In this document: positions 16,573-26,245 of the stretch, in pieces
Layout: the number at the start of each line of letters is the position of its first letter
Position numbering within the stretch: the stretch's first letter is position 1
NCBI GenBank assembly: GCA_963829995.1
Contig: CAWHKW010000036.1
Span: forward strand, 10,484-74,483
DNA from: JACCZX01 sp963829995
GTDB taxonomy: Bacteria > Pseudomonadota > Gammaproteobacteria > Burkholderiales > Burkholderiaceae_F
Direction of reading: 5' to 3'
DNA length: 64,000 bases
Notes under the pieces: generated by a model
What the model was told of the DNA's origin: nothing
The model's database searches: none
The model's input: only the letters and a program-made list of their open reading frames with translations
Program-made: the position numbers and the translations under genes

Positions 16573-19005
16573 ATGCAATTTTCCGAACAGTGGCTGCGTA
16601 GCTACGCCGATCCTCCCTACTCAAGCGACGAGCTGGCCGAGCGGTTGACGATGGCGGGGCTCGAAGTCGAGAGCAACGAGCCGGTCGCGCCACCGTTCTC
16701 TGGCGTGGTGGTGGGCGAAGTCACGCGCGTCACCCAGCATCCGAACGCGGACAAGCTCACGGTGTGCGAGGTGGAGGTCGACGCCGGAGAGATTCTCTCC
16801 ATCGTCTGCGGCGCATCGAACGTGGCGGAGGGCATCAAGGTGCCGTGTGCGCTGGTGGGCGCAATACTGCCAGGCGGTGAGATCACGGCAACGACGCTGC
16901 GCGGCGTTCAGTCGCAAGGCATGTTGTGTTCCGCGCGCGAGCTCGGGCTGTCCGAAGATCACACCGGATTGCTGATCCTCGACGCGGCCGCAGCGCCGGG
17001 CACGGATGTACGCACCTATCTCGCGCTCGACGACCGCAAGTTGACGATCAAGCTCACTCCCGACCGAGCCGATTGTTTAAGCGTGGTCGGTGTCGCGCGC
17101 GAAGTGGCAGCACTCGCCGGAGCACCGTTGATGCTCGGCGCGACCGATCCGGTGCCGGCGGTAATCGCCGACCGCCTTCGGGTGACGATCGAAGCGCCCG
17201 ATTTATGCGGCCGCTTCTCGGGTCGCGTCATTCGCGGTGTCAATGCGCACGCGCCCACGCCGGTGTGGATGCAGCAGCGGCTCGAGCGCAGCGGGCAGCG
17301 GCCGATTTCCGCGCTGGTCGATATTTCGAATTACGTAATGCTGGAACTCGGCCGGCCTTCACACGTTTTCGATCTGAACCACGTCGCGGGCGCACTAACG
17401 GTGCGCTGGGGTCGTGCCGGCGAGCGCGTCGAGCTGCTGCATGGGCAAACGGTCGAAGTCGATTCGAGCGTCGGCGTGATTGCCGATAAGAGCGGTGTCG
17501 TTTCTTTGGCGGGCATCATGGGTGGCGCCAGCACAGCCGTATCGCTGGAAACCCGCGACGTGTATCTGGAAGCGGCATTCTGGTGGCCCGACTCGATCCG
17601 AGGGCGGGCGCGCCGCTATAACTTTTTGACTGATGCCGCGCACCGGTTCGAGCGTGGCGTCGACTACGCGACCAACGTTGATCATGTTGAGTACATCACG
17701 CGCCTGATCATCGACATTTGCGGTGGCCAACCGGGTCCGGTCGACGATCAGAGTACCTCGCTGCTGCCGAAGCGCAAGCCGATTGCGATGCGACTCGAGC
17801 GTTGTCGCCGCGTGCTGGGAATGCCGATCAGCCCGGATGCGATTGCGAGCGCGTTTCGTCGCATTGGATTCGCGTTCGAAAACGACGAGGAAGCGTTCGT
17901 TGTCACGCCTCCAACATTCCGCTTCGATCTGGAGATCGAGGAAGATTTGATCGGTGAAGTCGCGCGCCTAACGGGGTACGAAAATATTCCCGCGCATCCA
18001 CCTCGCGCGGTCGCGACGATGTGCGCTGAACCCGAGGAAAAGCGCAGCCCGCACGATGTGCGCCGAGTCCTGTCGCTGGCCGGCTACACCGAGCTCATCA
18101 ACTATTCATTCGTTGACGCGCAATGGGAACGGGATTTCGCGCCGGACGCCGATCCGATCGCCGTCCTGAATCCGATCGCCTCGCACCTGTCGGTGATGCG
18201 CAGCACGTTGCTCGGCGGTTTGGTCAATGCACTGTCGTACAACCTGAACCGCAAAGCCGATCGCGTTCGAGTTTTCGAAGTCGGTCGCGTGTACATGCGC
18301 GATCGGGACAGCGTCGATGGGCCGTTGCAGATCGGGGGACTGACTCAACCGATTCGAGTAGCTGGACTCGCGTACGGCGCAAACGATGACGAACAATGGG
18401 CGGCCCCGGCACGCGACGTCGATTTTTTCGATGTCAAAGGCGATGTCGAGTCGTTGTTGCCCGACGCGCGGTTTACGCCGGCGCAGCATCCCGTGTTGCA
18501 TCCGGGCCGCAGCTCAATGATCGACATCGATGGGCGTCCCGTTGGGATGATCGGGCAGTTGCATCCGCGCCTGCAACAGCATTACGAACTGCCGAAGCCG
18601 CCGATCGTGTTCGAACTTGACCTGGCACCGCTGCTCGTACGCACGCTGCCGCGGCATGGCGAGCTCTCGCGGTTTCACCCGGTGCGGCGCGACATTTCAG
18701 TGACAGTCGCTGACTCAGAGCCAGTCGCTGCGATGATCGACGCCGTCCATGCGGTGGCGCGCTCGGAACGCCGTCTGTCGGCTCTGCGCGAATTTCAGGT
18801 GTTCGATGTATATCGTGCTCCGCCTATTTCAAGCAAAGTCACGGAAGCGAGTGCTAACGTGTTGTTAAATAAAGAGAAAAGTCTTGCGTTCCGATTGGTT
18901 CTGCAAGATACTGAGCGTCCCGTCAGCGACGCAGAAGCCGACGCTGCAGTTGAAGTGATAGTTGAGGTGTTCGAGCAACGATTTGATGCCCGCCTGCGTC
19001 GATAG
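16573..19005 (+). CDS. pheT: Phenylalanyl-tRNA synthetase beta subunit
   Basis: Beta subunit (810 residues) for tRNA-Phe binding and editing. Domains in order are an N-terminal tRNA-binding OB fold (about 39-150, with THPNADKL-like TQHPNADKLTVCEVE), the B3/B4 editing domain (about 210-385), B5 (about 400-475), a catalytic-like core, and a C-terminal FDX-ACB anticodon domain (about 715-810, FHPVRRDISVTV). The length is normal and no frame break is seen. The ihfA frame begins 9 bases downstream, as in many proteobacteria. Confidence 0.97.
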   Translation: MQFSEQWLRSYADPPYSSDELAERLTMAGLEVESNEPVAPPFSGVVVGEVTRVTQHPNADKLTVCEVEVDAGEILSIVCGASNVAEGIKVPCALVGAILPGGEITATTLRGVQSQGMLCSARELGLSEDHTGLLILDAAAAPGTDVRTYLALDDRKLTIKLTPDRADCLSVVGVAREVAALAGAPLMLGATDPVPAVIADRLRVTIEAPDLCGRFSGRVIRGVNAHAPTPVWMQQRLERSGQRPISALVDISNYVMLELGRPSHVFDLNHVAGALTVRWGRAGERVELLHGQTVEVDSSVGVIADKSGVVSLAGIMGGASTAVSLETRDVYLEAAFWWPDSIRGRARRYNFLTDAAHRFERGVDYATNVDHVEYITRLIIDICGGQPGPVDDQSTSLLPKRKPIAMRLERCRRVLGMPISPDAIASAFRRIGFAFENDEEAFVVTPPTFRFDLEIEEDLIGEVARLTGYENIPAHPPRAVATMCAEPEEKRSPHDVRRVLSLAGYTELINYSFVDAQWERDFAPDADPIAVLNPIASHLSVMRSTLLGGLVNALSYNLNRKADRVRVFEVGRVYMRDRDSVDGPLQIGGLTQPIRVAGLAYGANDDEQWAAPARDVDFFDVKGDVESLLPDARFTPAQHPVLHPGRSSMIDIDGRPVGMIGQLHPRLQQHYELPKPPIVFELDLAPLLVRTLPRHGELSRFHPVRRDISVTVADSEPVAAMIDAVHAVARSERRLSALREFQVFDVYRAPPISSKVTEASANVLLNKEKSLAFRLVLQDTERPVSDAEADAAVEVIVEVFEQRFDARLRR

Positions 19006-19014
19006 AGAACGCGC

Positions 19015-19413
19015 ATGCAACAAAACCTGCCTAAGTTTCTTATGGCCACAGCCGATTTTAAGTTTCCCGATTTGCCGCGGGCCGCCGGTGCGATGCACTC
19101 GGCCGACCGCTCTGTGAAGACGATCACCAAGGCGGAACTGGCCGAAGCGTTGTTTGATCGGCTTGGGCTGAACAAGCGTGAGGCCAAGGATATGGTCGAT
19201 GGATTCTTCGACGAGATCCGGCAAGCGCTCGAGCGGGGAGAATCGGTGAAGCTGTCGGGATTTGGCAATTTCCAGTTGCGCGACAAGCCGCAGCGTCCCG
19301 GACGAAACCCGAAAACAGGTGAGGAGATAGCTATAACTGCCCGCCGCGTCGTGACTTTTCATGCCAGTCAGAAGTTGAAGGCTGCTGTTTCCACCGCGGC
19401 CACCTCGCTCTGA
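19015..19413 (+). CDS. ihfA: Integration host factor alpha subunit
   Basis: DNA-bending protein that acts as a heterodimer with IhfB in recombination, replication and transcription. The core TKAELAEALFDRLGLNKREA and the HU/IHF signature GFGNFQLRDKPQRPGRNPKT are clear. With ATG 19015 the protein is 132 residues and carries about 35 residues before the conserved core; starts at 19042 or 19093 would shorten this to near-family length. The first ATG has a weak GAGA upstream. It follows pheT by 9 bases and precedes a MerR gene, a common order. Confidence 0.93.
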   Translation: MQQNLPKFLMATADFKFPDLPRAAGAMHSADRSVKTITKAELAEALFDRLGLNKREAKDMVDGFFDEIRQALERGESVKLSGFGNFQLRDKPQRPGRNPKTGEEIAITARRVVTFHASQKLKAAVSTAATSL

Positions 19414-19457
19414 GCGTTGGCTTCGAAGTCGACGTCCTCAATCCTCGCGGTTGACCC

Positions 19458-19877
19458 ATGCAGCGCCACGAAGCTCCGATTCAACTCCCATCGATTCCGG
19501 CCAAGCGCTACTTCACGATCGGTGAAGTGAGCGATCTATGCGGCGTCAAGCCGCACGTACTTCGCTACTGGGAGCAGGAGTTCACACAGTTACGCCCGGT
19601 CAAGCGGCGCGGCAACCGCCGCTACTACCAGCACCACGAAGTGCTGCTGATTCGCAGAATCCGCGAGCTGCTGTACGAGCAGGGCTTCACCATCAGCGGT
19701 GCGCGCAATCGCCTGGATGATCACGATCAGAGTGAGCGTGTGGCGCCGCGTACTGGTTTGGTCGCAGCAAATGATCCAGCAGCGGTCAACGGTGACGGCA
19801 CACACGTCAAGGCGGTCGATATCGCAGCACTACACGCAGAGCTCGCCGCAATTCGCAAGCTGTTGCGCAGCCGCTAG
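19458..19877 (+). CDS. MerR-family transcriptional regulator
   Basis: Winged-helix MerR regulator of 139 residues. The HTH and wing are seen in YFTIGEVSDLCGVKPHVLRYWEQEF followed by RRGNRRYYQHHEVLLIRRIRELLYEQG. There is no metal- or drug-binding Cys motif in the short C-terminal part, so the effector is unknown. MerR proteins of this type next to ihfA are frequent in beta- and gammaproteobacteria. It ends 20 bases before tRNA-Pro. Confidence 0.9.
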   Translation: MQRHEAPIQLPSIPAKRYFTIGEVSDLCGVKPHVLRYWEQEFTQLRPVKRRGNRRYYQHHEVLLIRRIRELLYEQGFTISGARNRLDDHDQSERVAPRTGLVAANDPAAVNGDGTHVKAVDIAALHAELAAIRKLLRSR

Positions 19878-19894
19878 CGGATATACTGCGCCGC

Positions 19895-19973
<79 letters not shown>

Positions 19974-19986
19974 AAGGGTTCAGGGA

Positions 19987-20024
19987 AGCCGGTGTGTGCT
20001 GCGCACACACCGGCTACTTTTTTT
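19987..20024 (+). terminator. Intrinsic terminator after tRNA-Pro
   Basis: Stem AGCCGGTGTGTG/CACACACCGGCT (about 12 bp), a short loop, then ACTTTTTTT. It ends only 4 bases before the surE ATG, which leaves no room for a Shine-Dalgarno sequence outside the hairpin. Confidence 0.9.
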
Positions 20025-20028
20025 GGCT

Positions 20029-20784
20029 ATGCGCATTCTTGTATCCAATGATGACGGTTACCTCGCACCGGGCCTGAGTGCGTTGGCCGACGCGATGCGG
20101 CCGCTCGGTGAAGTTGTTGTCGTCGCGCCCGAGCAGAACAGCAGCGGCGCGAGCAATTCACTGACGTTGCACCGGCCGCTGACGATCAGTCAGGCCCCCA
20201 ATGGATTTACCTTCATCAATGGCACGCCAAGCGACTGCGTGCACATTGCGTTGACAGGGCTTCTTGATCGAATGCCGGACTTGATCGTGTCCGGTATCAA
20301 CAACGGCCAGAACATGGGCGACGACACGATCTATTCCGGCACGGTCGCGGCCGCGATGGAAGGGTATTTGTTCGGCGTGCCCGCGATCGCTTTTTCGCTG
20401 CTCGACCGCGGCTTCGAGCACGTTGACGTTGCGGCAGAAGTGGCGCGTCAAGTTGTTCAGCGCTACATCGACCGGCCGATCGATACACCGTTCCTGTTGA
20501 ACGTCAATATCCCGAGCCTGCCGCGGGATCAGATAAAAGGCATCGTCGGCACACGTCTTGGCAAGCGTCATCCGTCAGAGCCCGTGGTTCGAATGATGAA
20601 CCCGCGCGGCGAGCCGATCTATTGGATCGGCGCCGCGGGTGCTGCGCGTGAAGGCGGGCCGGGCACCGATTTTCATGCGACCGCGGCGGGCTATGTTTCG
20701 GTGACGCCGCTGCAGATCGACCTGACGCACACCGATCAGCTGGCGGGTGTGACCGAGTGGCTCGCTGCGGGCGTCGATCGATGA
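20029..20784 (+). CDS. surE: 5'-nucleotidase SurE
   Basis: Metal-dependent nucleoside monophosphatase, 251 residues, linked to stationary-phase survival. The N-terminus MRILVSNDDGYLAPG carries the Asp-Asp metal ligands; PEQNSSGASNSLTL and VSGINNGQNMGDDTIYSGTV complete the active site. The start directly follows a terminator T-tract and lacks a visible Shine-Dalgarno sequence, so initiation may be leaderless or from a transcript starting inside the hairpin. The stop overlaps pcm by 4 bases, the standard surE-pcm-nlpD order. Confidence 0.95.
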   Translation: MRILVSNDDGYLAPGLSALADAMRPLGEVVVVAPEQNSSGASNSLTLHRPLTISQAPNGFTFINGTPSDCVHIALTGLLDRMPDLIVSGINNGQNMGDDTIYSGTVAAAMEGYLFGVPAIAFSLLDRGFEHVDVAAEVARQVVQRYIDRPIDTPFLLNVNIPSLPRDQIKGIVGTRLGKRHPSEPVVRMMNPRGEPIYWIGAAGAAREGGPGTDFHATAAGYVSVTPLQIDLTHTDQLAGVTEWLAAGVDR

Positions 20785-21473
20785 GCCGTTCGCCCATCGA
20801 CGCGGGCGCGGGCGAAGAAAATCCAAGCGGGCTGATATCCGCGCGCGTGCGCGAGCGCATGGTTGAACGTGTACGCGAATTGGGCGTGCGCGATCCGCGC
20901 GTGCTGGAAGCAATGCGAGTCGTGCCGCGCCACCTCTTTGTCGACGAGGCGCTGGCGAGCCGTGCGTATGAAGATACGGCGCTGCCGATCGGGCAGGGTC
21001 AGACGATTTCGCAGCCGTACATCGTCGCCCGCACGGCAGAGCTGGCGCTTGAGGATTTGCCCGACGCGCGCACGGCGCGCGTGCTCGAGGTCGGAACCGG
21101 ATGCGGCTACGCTGCCGCAGTACTGGCGCAACTCTTCGGCGAAGTCGTCAGCGTCGAACGGTTGCGCGCGTTGCATGAGCGCGCGCGCGCAAACCTGCGG
21201 CCGTTGCGCTTGTCCAATGTGCGGTTGATGTTCGGCGACGGCGCGCAAGGCGTGGCGGCGGCTGCACCTTATCGCTGCATCGTTGCCGCCGCAGCCGGAG
21301 ATGAAATTCCGCCCGCGTGGATCGAACAGCTGGAGGTCGGGGGCCGCATCGTGGCACCCGTCGGGACATGGAATCAGCAGCTAACGATCGCGGTTAAGGA
21401 TGCCAGTGGACGCGTGCAGAAGATCCGCAAAGAGCCGGTACGCTTCGTCCCGTTGCGCGGCGGCGTTGGCTGA
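20781..21473 (+). CDS. pcm: Protein-L-isoaspartate O-methyltransferase
   Basis: Repairs isoaspartyl damage in proteins using S-adenosylmethionine. ATG at 20781 overlaps surE by 4 bases (ATGA). The 230-residue product shows MRVVPRHLFVDEALASRAYED, the GQGQTISQPYIVA loop typical of the family, and the SAM motif VLEVGTGCGYAAAVLA. Length is normal. It is followed 7 bases later by nlpD, so surE-pcm-nlpD is one operon. Confidence 0.96.
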   Translation: MSRSPIDAGAGEENPSGLISARVRERMVERVRELGVRDPRVLEAMRVVPRHLFVDEALASRAYEDTALPIGQGQTISQPYIVARTAELALEDLPDARTARVLEVGTGCGYAAAVLAQLFGEVVSVERLRALHERARANLRPLRLSNVRLMFGDGAQGVAAAAPYRCIVAAAAGDEIPPAWIEQLEVGGRIVAPVGTWNQQLTIAVKDASGRVQKIRKEPVRFVPLRGGVG

Positions 21474-21480
21474 GGGTGTG

Positions 21481-22341
21481 ATGAAGAGCGAGTCGATCAT
21501 CAAGGGGTGCGCGCTGCTGTGCGCGTTAGCGGTCACGGCGTGTGCGGGTCAACGGCCGGCGCCGGTGGTCGATCGCTCGGGACGCAGCGCCGCTGCGACG
21601 GCTCCGCTGCCGGCCGCACCCGCTGTCGTGCGCACCGCGAAGGATGGCATCTACGTTGCTCAACGCGGCGATACGGTGGCCAACGTGGCACTCGCGTTTG
21701 GCGTCAGCCCCAAAGATCTCGCGCGCTGGAACGGCCTTCGTGAATCAGAGGGGCTCATACCGGGTCAGACAGTGCAGGTCACGCCGCCTGCCGATGTGGC
21801 AACCGTCAGCCCGGTAACCCGCGGCGGCCAGGTAGAAGTCCGTCCGCTGCCACCGGGCGGGCCGGCCCCGGAGGCACCCGCCTCGTTGCCGCCTGGCGTG
21901 GCCCCGGTTTCGCCGCCTGCCGTGGTGCCGCCGGCAAGTCCGGCTCCGTCCGAACCCGCGCGCCCGTCGTCCGCTTCGCTGCCGTGGCTTTGGCCGACTG
22001 CCGGCAAGGTCATCGAGAACTTCGACGATCCGCGCAACAAGGGCATCGATATCGCTGGTAATGAAGGTGCTCCAGTGCAAGCCGCGGCAGATGGTGAAGT
22101 CGTCTATGTCGGTAGTGCGGTGCGCGGTTACGGCAATCTGGTGATTGTTCGCCATAGCGACGACTACATCACCGCATACGCGCACAACCGCAAAGTGTTG
22201 GTCGCCGAAAAACAATCAGTCAAGCGCGGGCAAGCGATCGCCGAGCTTGGGCGTTCGGATGCCGACCGCCCGAAGCTGCACTTCGAGATTCGCCATCAGG
22301 GAAAGCCGGTCGATCCTCTGAAGTATCTTCCCGCACGCTAA
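21481..22341 (+). CDS. nlpD: Murein hydrolase activator NlpD (LysM-M23 lipoprotein)
   Basis: Outer-membrane lipoprotein that activates cell-division amidases. ATG at 21481 gives a lipoprotein signal with lipobox VTAC (Cys near residue 21). A LysM domain follows (YVAQRGDTVANVALAFGVSP, about 57-100), then a Pro/Ala-rich linker (110-175) and a C-terminal LytM domain (about 185-280). As in E. coli NlpD, the first zinc ligand is replaced in GIDIAGNEG, so it is probably an activator, not a hydrolase. rpoS, which often follows nlpD, is absent here. Confidence 0.92.
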   Translation: MKSESIIKGCALLCALAVTACAGQRPAPVVDRSGRSAAATAPLPAAPAVVRTAKDGIYVAQRGDTVANVALAFGVSPKDLARWNGLRESEGLIPGQTVQVTPPADVATVSPVTRGGQVEVRPLPPGGPAPEAPASLPPGVAPVSPPAVVPPASPAPSEPARPSSASLPWLWPTAGKVIENFDDPRNKGIDIAGNEGAPVQAAADGEVVYVGSAVRGYGNLVIVRHSDDYITAYAHNRKVLVAEKQSVKRGQAIAELGRSDADRPKLHFEIRHQGKPVDPLKYLPAR

Positions 22342-22355
22342 GTAGCAAGCTGCGG

Positions 22356-23072
22356 ATGACGCCGGTTCTGGTCTTTGACATCGAGACGATTCCCGATATC
22401 GAAGGACTACGGCGTCTGCGCGCCGATTGGCGCGATCTGGGCGACGCCGAAGTTGCCGAGTGCGCGTTTGAAGAGCGACGCGAAAAAACCGGCGGCGACT
22501 TTTTGCCGCTGTATCTGCAGCGCATCGTTGCGATCTCGTGCGTGCTGCGCAACGACGCCGGCTTCAGAGTCGGTTCGATCGGCGCCGCGAGCGACGCGGA
22601 GGCGGCGCTGATCCAGAGCTTTTTCGGAATGATCGATCGCCACACGCCGCAGATCGTCAGTTGGAACGGCAGCTGCTTCGACCTTCCGGTATTGCACTAT
22701 CGCGGCCTGCTGGCAGGCGTGTCGGCCGCGCGTTACTGGGAGCTTGGCGTCGACGATCCCGAGTTTCGCTACAACAATTACATTGGCCGCTATCACACGC
22801 GCCATACTGACTTGATGGACGTGTTGTCGTTGTATCAATCGCGTGCGAGTGCGCCGCTCGACGTGCTGTCGAAGCTTGCGGGCTACCCGGGCAAGCTCGG
22901 CATGGACGGCAGCCAGGTATGGCAGGCGTATCGGGACGGTCAGATCGAGCAGATCAGAAGCTATTGCGAGACCGATGTCGTCAACACGTACTTGTTGTTC
23001 AACCGGTTTCAGAAGATGCGCGGAGTGTTGAGCGACCGAGCAGCACGGCGCCGAGGAAGCTTTGGTGCGTGA
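22356..23072 (+). CDS. PolB-related 3'-5' exonuclease
   Basis: Predicted DEDD-type 3'-5' exonuclease related to the proofreading domain of DNA polymerase II, 238 residues. Metal-binding motifs are visible: FDIETIPD (Exo I, near residue 5), SWNGSCFDLPVL (Exo II) and SYCETDVVNTYLLF (Exo III). No polymerase domain is present, so it is a stand-alone nuclease. It lies between nlpD and rlmD; a similar stand-alone gene beside rlmD is common in betaproteobacteria. The substrate is unknown. Confidence 0.88.
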   Translation: MTPVLVFDIETIPDIEGLRRLRADWRDLGDAEVAECAFEERREKTGGDFLPLYLQRIVAISCVLRNDAGFRVGSIGAASDAEAALIQSFFGMIDRHTPQIVSWNGSCFDLPVLHYRGLLAGVSAARYWELGVDDPEFRYNNYIGRYHTRHTDLMDVLSLYQSRASAPLDVLSKLAGYPGKLGMDGSQVWQAYRDGQIEQIRSYCETDVVNTYLLFNRFQKMRGVLSDRAARRRGSFGA

Positions 23073-23159
23073 GTCGTTACAGAGGTTGACGGCGCCGCAC
23101 TGGCGCGAATACGTCGGCGCCTGGCCGGATGTCGCCGGAGCGGCGATCTAAGCCTCACA

Positions 23160-24528
23160 GTGCGCGGCGAACGGTTCGAAGTCCGGGTCGAATCTCTGGA
23201 CCAGGAAGGACGCGGCGTTGCTCATCGCGACGGCAAGGCGGTCTTCATCGAAGGCGCGCTGCCGGGCGAGACCGCAGCCTACGAAGTTCTGCGGCAAAAG
23301 GCGCGGTACGAATCCGGCAGGGCGATCGAGATTTCGGACGAATCCGCGCTGCGCGTCGTGCCGCGCTGCCCGCACGCTGGCCTGCACGTCGGCGCCTGTG
23401 GTGGCTGCTCGATGCAACACATCGACGCGCGCGCACAGGTGGCGCTGAAGCAACGCGTGCTGGAAGACACGCTGTGGCATGTCGGTCGCGTTCGTCCGCA
23501 GATGATGATGCGGCCGGTGGCCGGACCTGCGTGGCAGTACCGGCATCGGGCGCGGTTCGCCGTGCGATACGTCGCCAAAAAGGGCGGGGTGCTGGTCGGA
23601 TTTCATGAGCGCGCGAGCAGCTATGTGGCCGACATTCGCCAATGCGAAGTCGTACCGAAAAACATCAGCGATCTCTTGCTTCCGCTGCGTGATCTCGTTT
23701 CGTCGCTGACGTTGCGCGAGCGGCTGCCGCAGATCGAGCTTGCTATCGGCGAAGCGACGGTCGTGCTCGTGTTTCGCGTGCTGCAGCCGCCGACGGCGGA
23801 GGATTGCTCGCTGCTGCGCGCATTCGGACGCGCGCACTCCGTCGGTATCTGGCTGCAGCCGGCCGGACCGGCGTCGGCGGCGCCGCTTGATCTCGAGCAG
23901 CCGCAGCAACTCGAGTTGTTGTTGCCGGAGTTCGGCATCGCGTTACCTTTCTCGCCGACCGACTTTACGCAGGTCAATCATCGGATCAATGAAATCCTGG
24001 TGTCGCGCGTGCTGCGACTGCTGGCACCAGGCCCGACAGAAACGGTCGCTGATTTTTTCTGCGGACTCGGCAACTTCACGCTGCCATTGGCGACGCGAGC
24101 ACGCAAGGCGATTGGAGTGGAAGGCAGCGCCAGTGCTGGTCGAGCGCGCGCGGGCGGCTGCAGCCCTCAATTCGTTGACCGATCGCACCGAATTCGAGAC
24201 GCGCAACCTGTTTGAATTTACGTCTGAGGACTGGCGCGCCTTGGTGAGCCGCGCTGGACCGATCGACAAGGTATTGATCGATCCGCCGCGCGAAGGCGCA
24301 CTCGCGCTCGCGCAGGCGCTTGCGCACGTGCTCGAAAACACAAGCGGCGTGCAGCCGCGGCGCCCTGCCAAAGTGGTCTACGTGTCGTGCAATCCGGCCA
24401 CGCTGGCTCGCGATTGCAATGTGATGGTCAATGACGGGGGCTGGATCCTGCGCGCTGCGGGCATCGTCAACATGTTTCCGCATACGTCGCACGTGGAGTC
24501 GATCGCATTATTGGAGCCGGCCACGTAG
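23160..24528 (+). pseudogene. rlmD: 23S rRNA (uracil-1939) methyltransferase RlmD, frameshifted
   Basis: SAM-dependent RNA methyltransferase with a 4Fe-4S cluster. GTG at 23160 starts the first part; Cys70, Cys80, Cys83 and Cys162 match the cluster ligands, and DFFCGLGNFTLPLA is the SAM motif. The frame breaks near 24126-24136, just after AIGVEGSA; the next frame continues VLVERARAAAALNS and ends with LIDPPREG and the catalytic YVSCNPATLARD. Removing one base restores a 455-residue family-length protein (1369 nt is 3n+1). All functional motifs survive on the two halves, so a sequencing insertion is as likely as a true mutation. Confidence 0.9.
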
Positions 24529-24649
24529 CTAAATTGCGCGCACCGAAGCTGCTGCGTGTTAACATTTCAGGCTAACTTGCATGTCGCAAGTCATTCATTT
24601 GTCGAGCTTTTTGTGGCTTGGCGCCAAATAAAAATCAGGGAAAAGAAGC

Positions 24650-25075
24650 ATGGCGGTGGAACGGACCTTGTCGATCATCAAACCGGATGCAGTTGCGAAG
24701 AATGTCATCGGACAGATTTACTCTCGATTCGAGTCGAACGGATTGAAGGTAGTTGGGGCCAAAATGGTTTCGCTTTCGCGCGCGGAGGCAGAAGGCTTTT
24801 ATGGGGTGCATCGCGAGCGGCCTTTTTTCAAGGACCTGGTGACTTTCATGATTTCCGGTCCGGTGATGGTGCAGGTGCTCGAAGGCGACAATGCGATCGC
24901 GAAGAACCGCGAGCTGATGGGTGCGACCGATCCGAAGAAAGCGACTGCCGGCACGATCCGCGCGGATTTTGCAGACAGTATCGACGCCAATGCAGTGCAC
25001 GGCTCGGACGCAGCCACAACAGCGGCATTCGAGATTGCCTACTTTTTTCCGCAGATGAACTTGTATTCACGCTAG
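24650..25075 (+). CDS. ndk: Nucleoside diphosphate kinase
   Basis: Equilibrates nucleoside di- and triphosphates through a phosphohistidine. The 141-residue product starts MAVERTLSIIKPDAVAKN, and the active-site His117 lies in ANAVHGSD. The ATG is preceded by GGGAAAAG. It opens the ndk-rlmN-pilW-rodZ-ispG run, an order shared by many beta- and gammaproteobacteria. The length and motifs are normal. Confidence 0.97.
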   Translation: MAVERTLSIIKPDAVAKNVIGQIYSRFESNGLKVVGAKMVSLSRAEAEGFYGVHRERPFFKDLVTFMISGPVMVQVLEGDNAIAKNRELMGATDPKKATAGTIRADFADSIDANAVHGSDAATTAAFEIAYFFPQMNLYSR

Positions 25076-25088
25076 CGCAGGAACCGGC

Positions 25089-26237
25089 ATGTCGCGCGCT
25101 GATGGGCCTGTCAACCTCCTTGACTTCGATGCTGCCGATTTGGCGGCGTACGTCGAGTCGCTGGGTGAAAAGCCGTTTCGCGCGCGTCAGTTATTGCGTT
25201 GGATTCACCGGCGCGGAGCCAGCGACTTCGATGCGATGTCGGATCTGGCAAAGTCGTTGCGCGCCAAGTTGGCGCAGTACGCACGGATTGCTGCCCCGGT
25301 CGTGATCAGCGATGTGACCGCGATCGACGGCACGCGCAAATGGCTGCTCGATGTCGGGCTTGGCAACGCGGTCGAAGCGGTGTTCATTCCGGAGGTGGAT
25401 CGCGGTACGTTGTGCATTTCGACGCAGGCGGGGTGCGCGGTCAACTGCGTGTTCTGCTCGACCGGTCGGCAGGGGTTCAACCGAAACCTGACGACGGCGG
25501 AGATCATCGGTCAGCTTTGGATGGTGGAACATTCAGCAGAGACGGTCGCTGCGCGCCCGGAGACTGAATTGGGGGACGGCTCACGCATGCGCACCGTGTC
25601 CAACGTGGTCCTGATGGGAATGGGCGAGCCGCTGCAAAACTACGACGCGGTGCTGCCAGCACTGAGATTGATGCTCGACGACAACGCCTACGGCCTGTCG
25701 CGGCGGCGCGTCACGTTATCGACCTCCGGCATGGTGCCGATGATCGATCGTTTGGCCGCCGATTGCCCGGTTGCGTTGGCGGTTTCTCTGCACGCATCCA
25801 ACGACACGCTGCGCGACACTCTGGTGCCGTTGAACCGAAAGTACCCGCTGCGCGAGCTGCTTGCCGCGTGCCGGCGCTACCTGCGCAGCGCGCCGCGCGA
25901 CTTCATCACCTTTGAGTACGTCATGCTCGACGGCATCAACGACAGCGACCGGCATGCCGCCGAGCTGGTCGCGCTGGTGGCCGATGTGCCGTGCAAATTC
26001 AACCTGATTCCGTTCAATCCGTTCCCGCAGTCGGGATTCGAGCGCTCATCGGGGCAACGCATTCGTACTTTTGCGCAACACTTGGCCGACGCCGGCATCG
26101 TCACTACCACGCGCAGAACACGCGGTGACGATATCGATGCGGCGTGCGGTCAGCTGGCGGGCGATATTAGTGATCGAACGCGCGTCAGCGAGCGCACAGG
26201 CCGTAGAGTTATTCCCTTAACGGCACGCGCGCACTAG
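25089..26237 (+). CDS. rlmN: Dual-specificity RNA methyltransferase RlmN
   Basis: Radical-SAM enzyme that methylates A2503 of 23S rRNA and A37 of several tRNAs. The cluster motif is Cys116-X3-Cys120-X2-Cys123 (CAVNCVFC), with GMGEPLQNYD near residue 178 for SAM binding and the C-terminal catalytic Cys in DDIDAACGQLAGD. The 382-residue length is normal. It starts 13 bases after ndk and ends 8 bases before pilW. Confidence 0.97.
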   Translation: MSRADGPVNLLDFDAADLAAYVESLGEKPFRARQLLRWIHRRGASDFDAMSDLAKSLRAKLAQYARIAAPVVISDVTAIDGTRKWLLDVGLGNAVEAVFIPEVDRGTLCISTQAGCAVNCVFCSTGRQGFNRNLTTAEIIGQLWMVEHSAETVAARPETELGDGSRMRTVSNVVLMGMGEPLQNYDAVLPALRLMLDDNAYGLSRRRVTLSTSGMVPMIDRLAADCPVALAVSLHASNDTLRDTLVPLNRKYPLRELLAACRRYLRSAPRDFITFEYVMLDGINDSDRHAAELVALVADVPCKFNLIPFNPFPQSGFERSSGQRIRTFAQHLADAGIVTTTRRTRGDDIDAACGQLAGDISDRTRVSERTGRRVIPLTARAH

Positions 26238-26245
26238 AGGAACAG

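Noticed and set aside
23073..23159. Short open stretch between exonuclease and rlmD
   Set aside because: Too short, with no ribosome-binding site or recognisable peptide.
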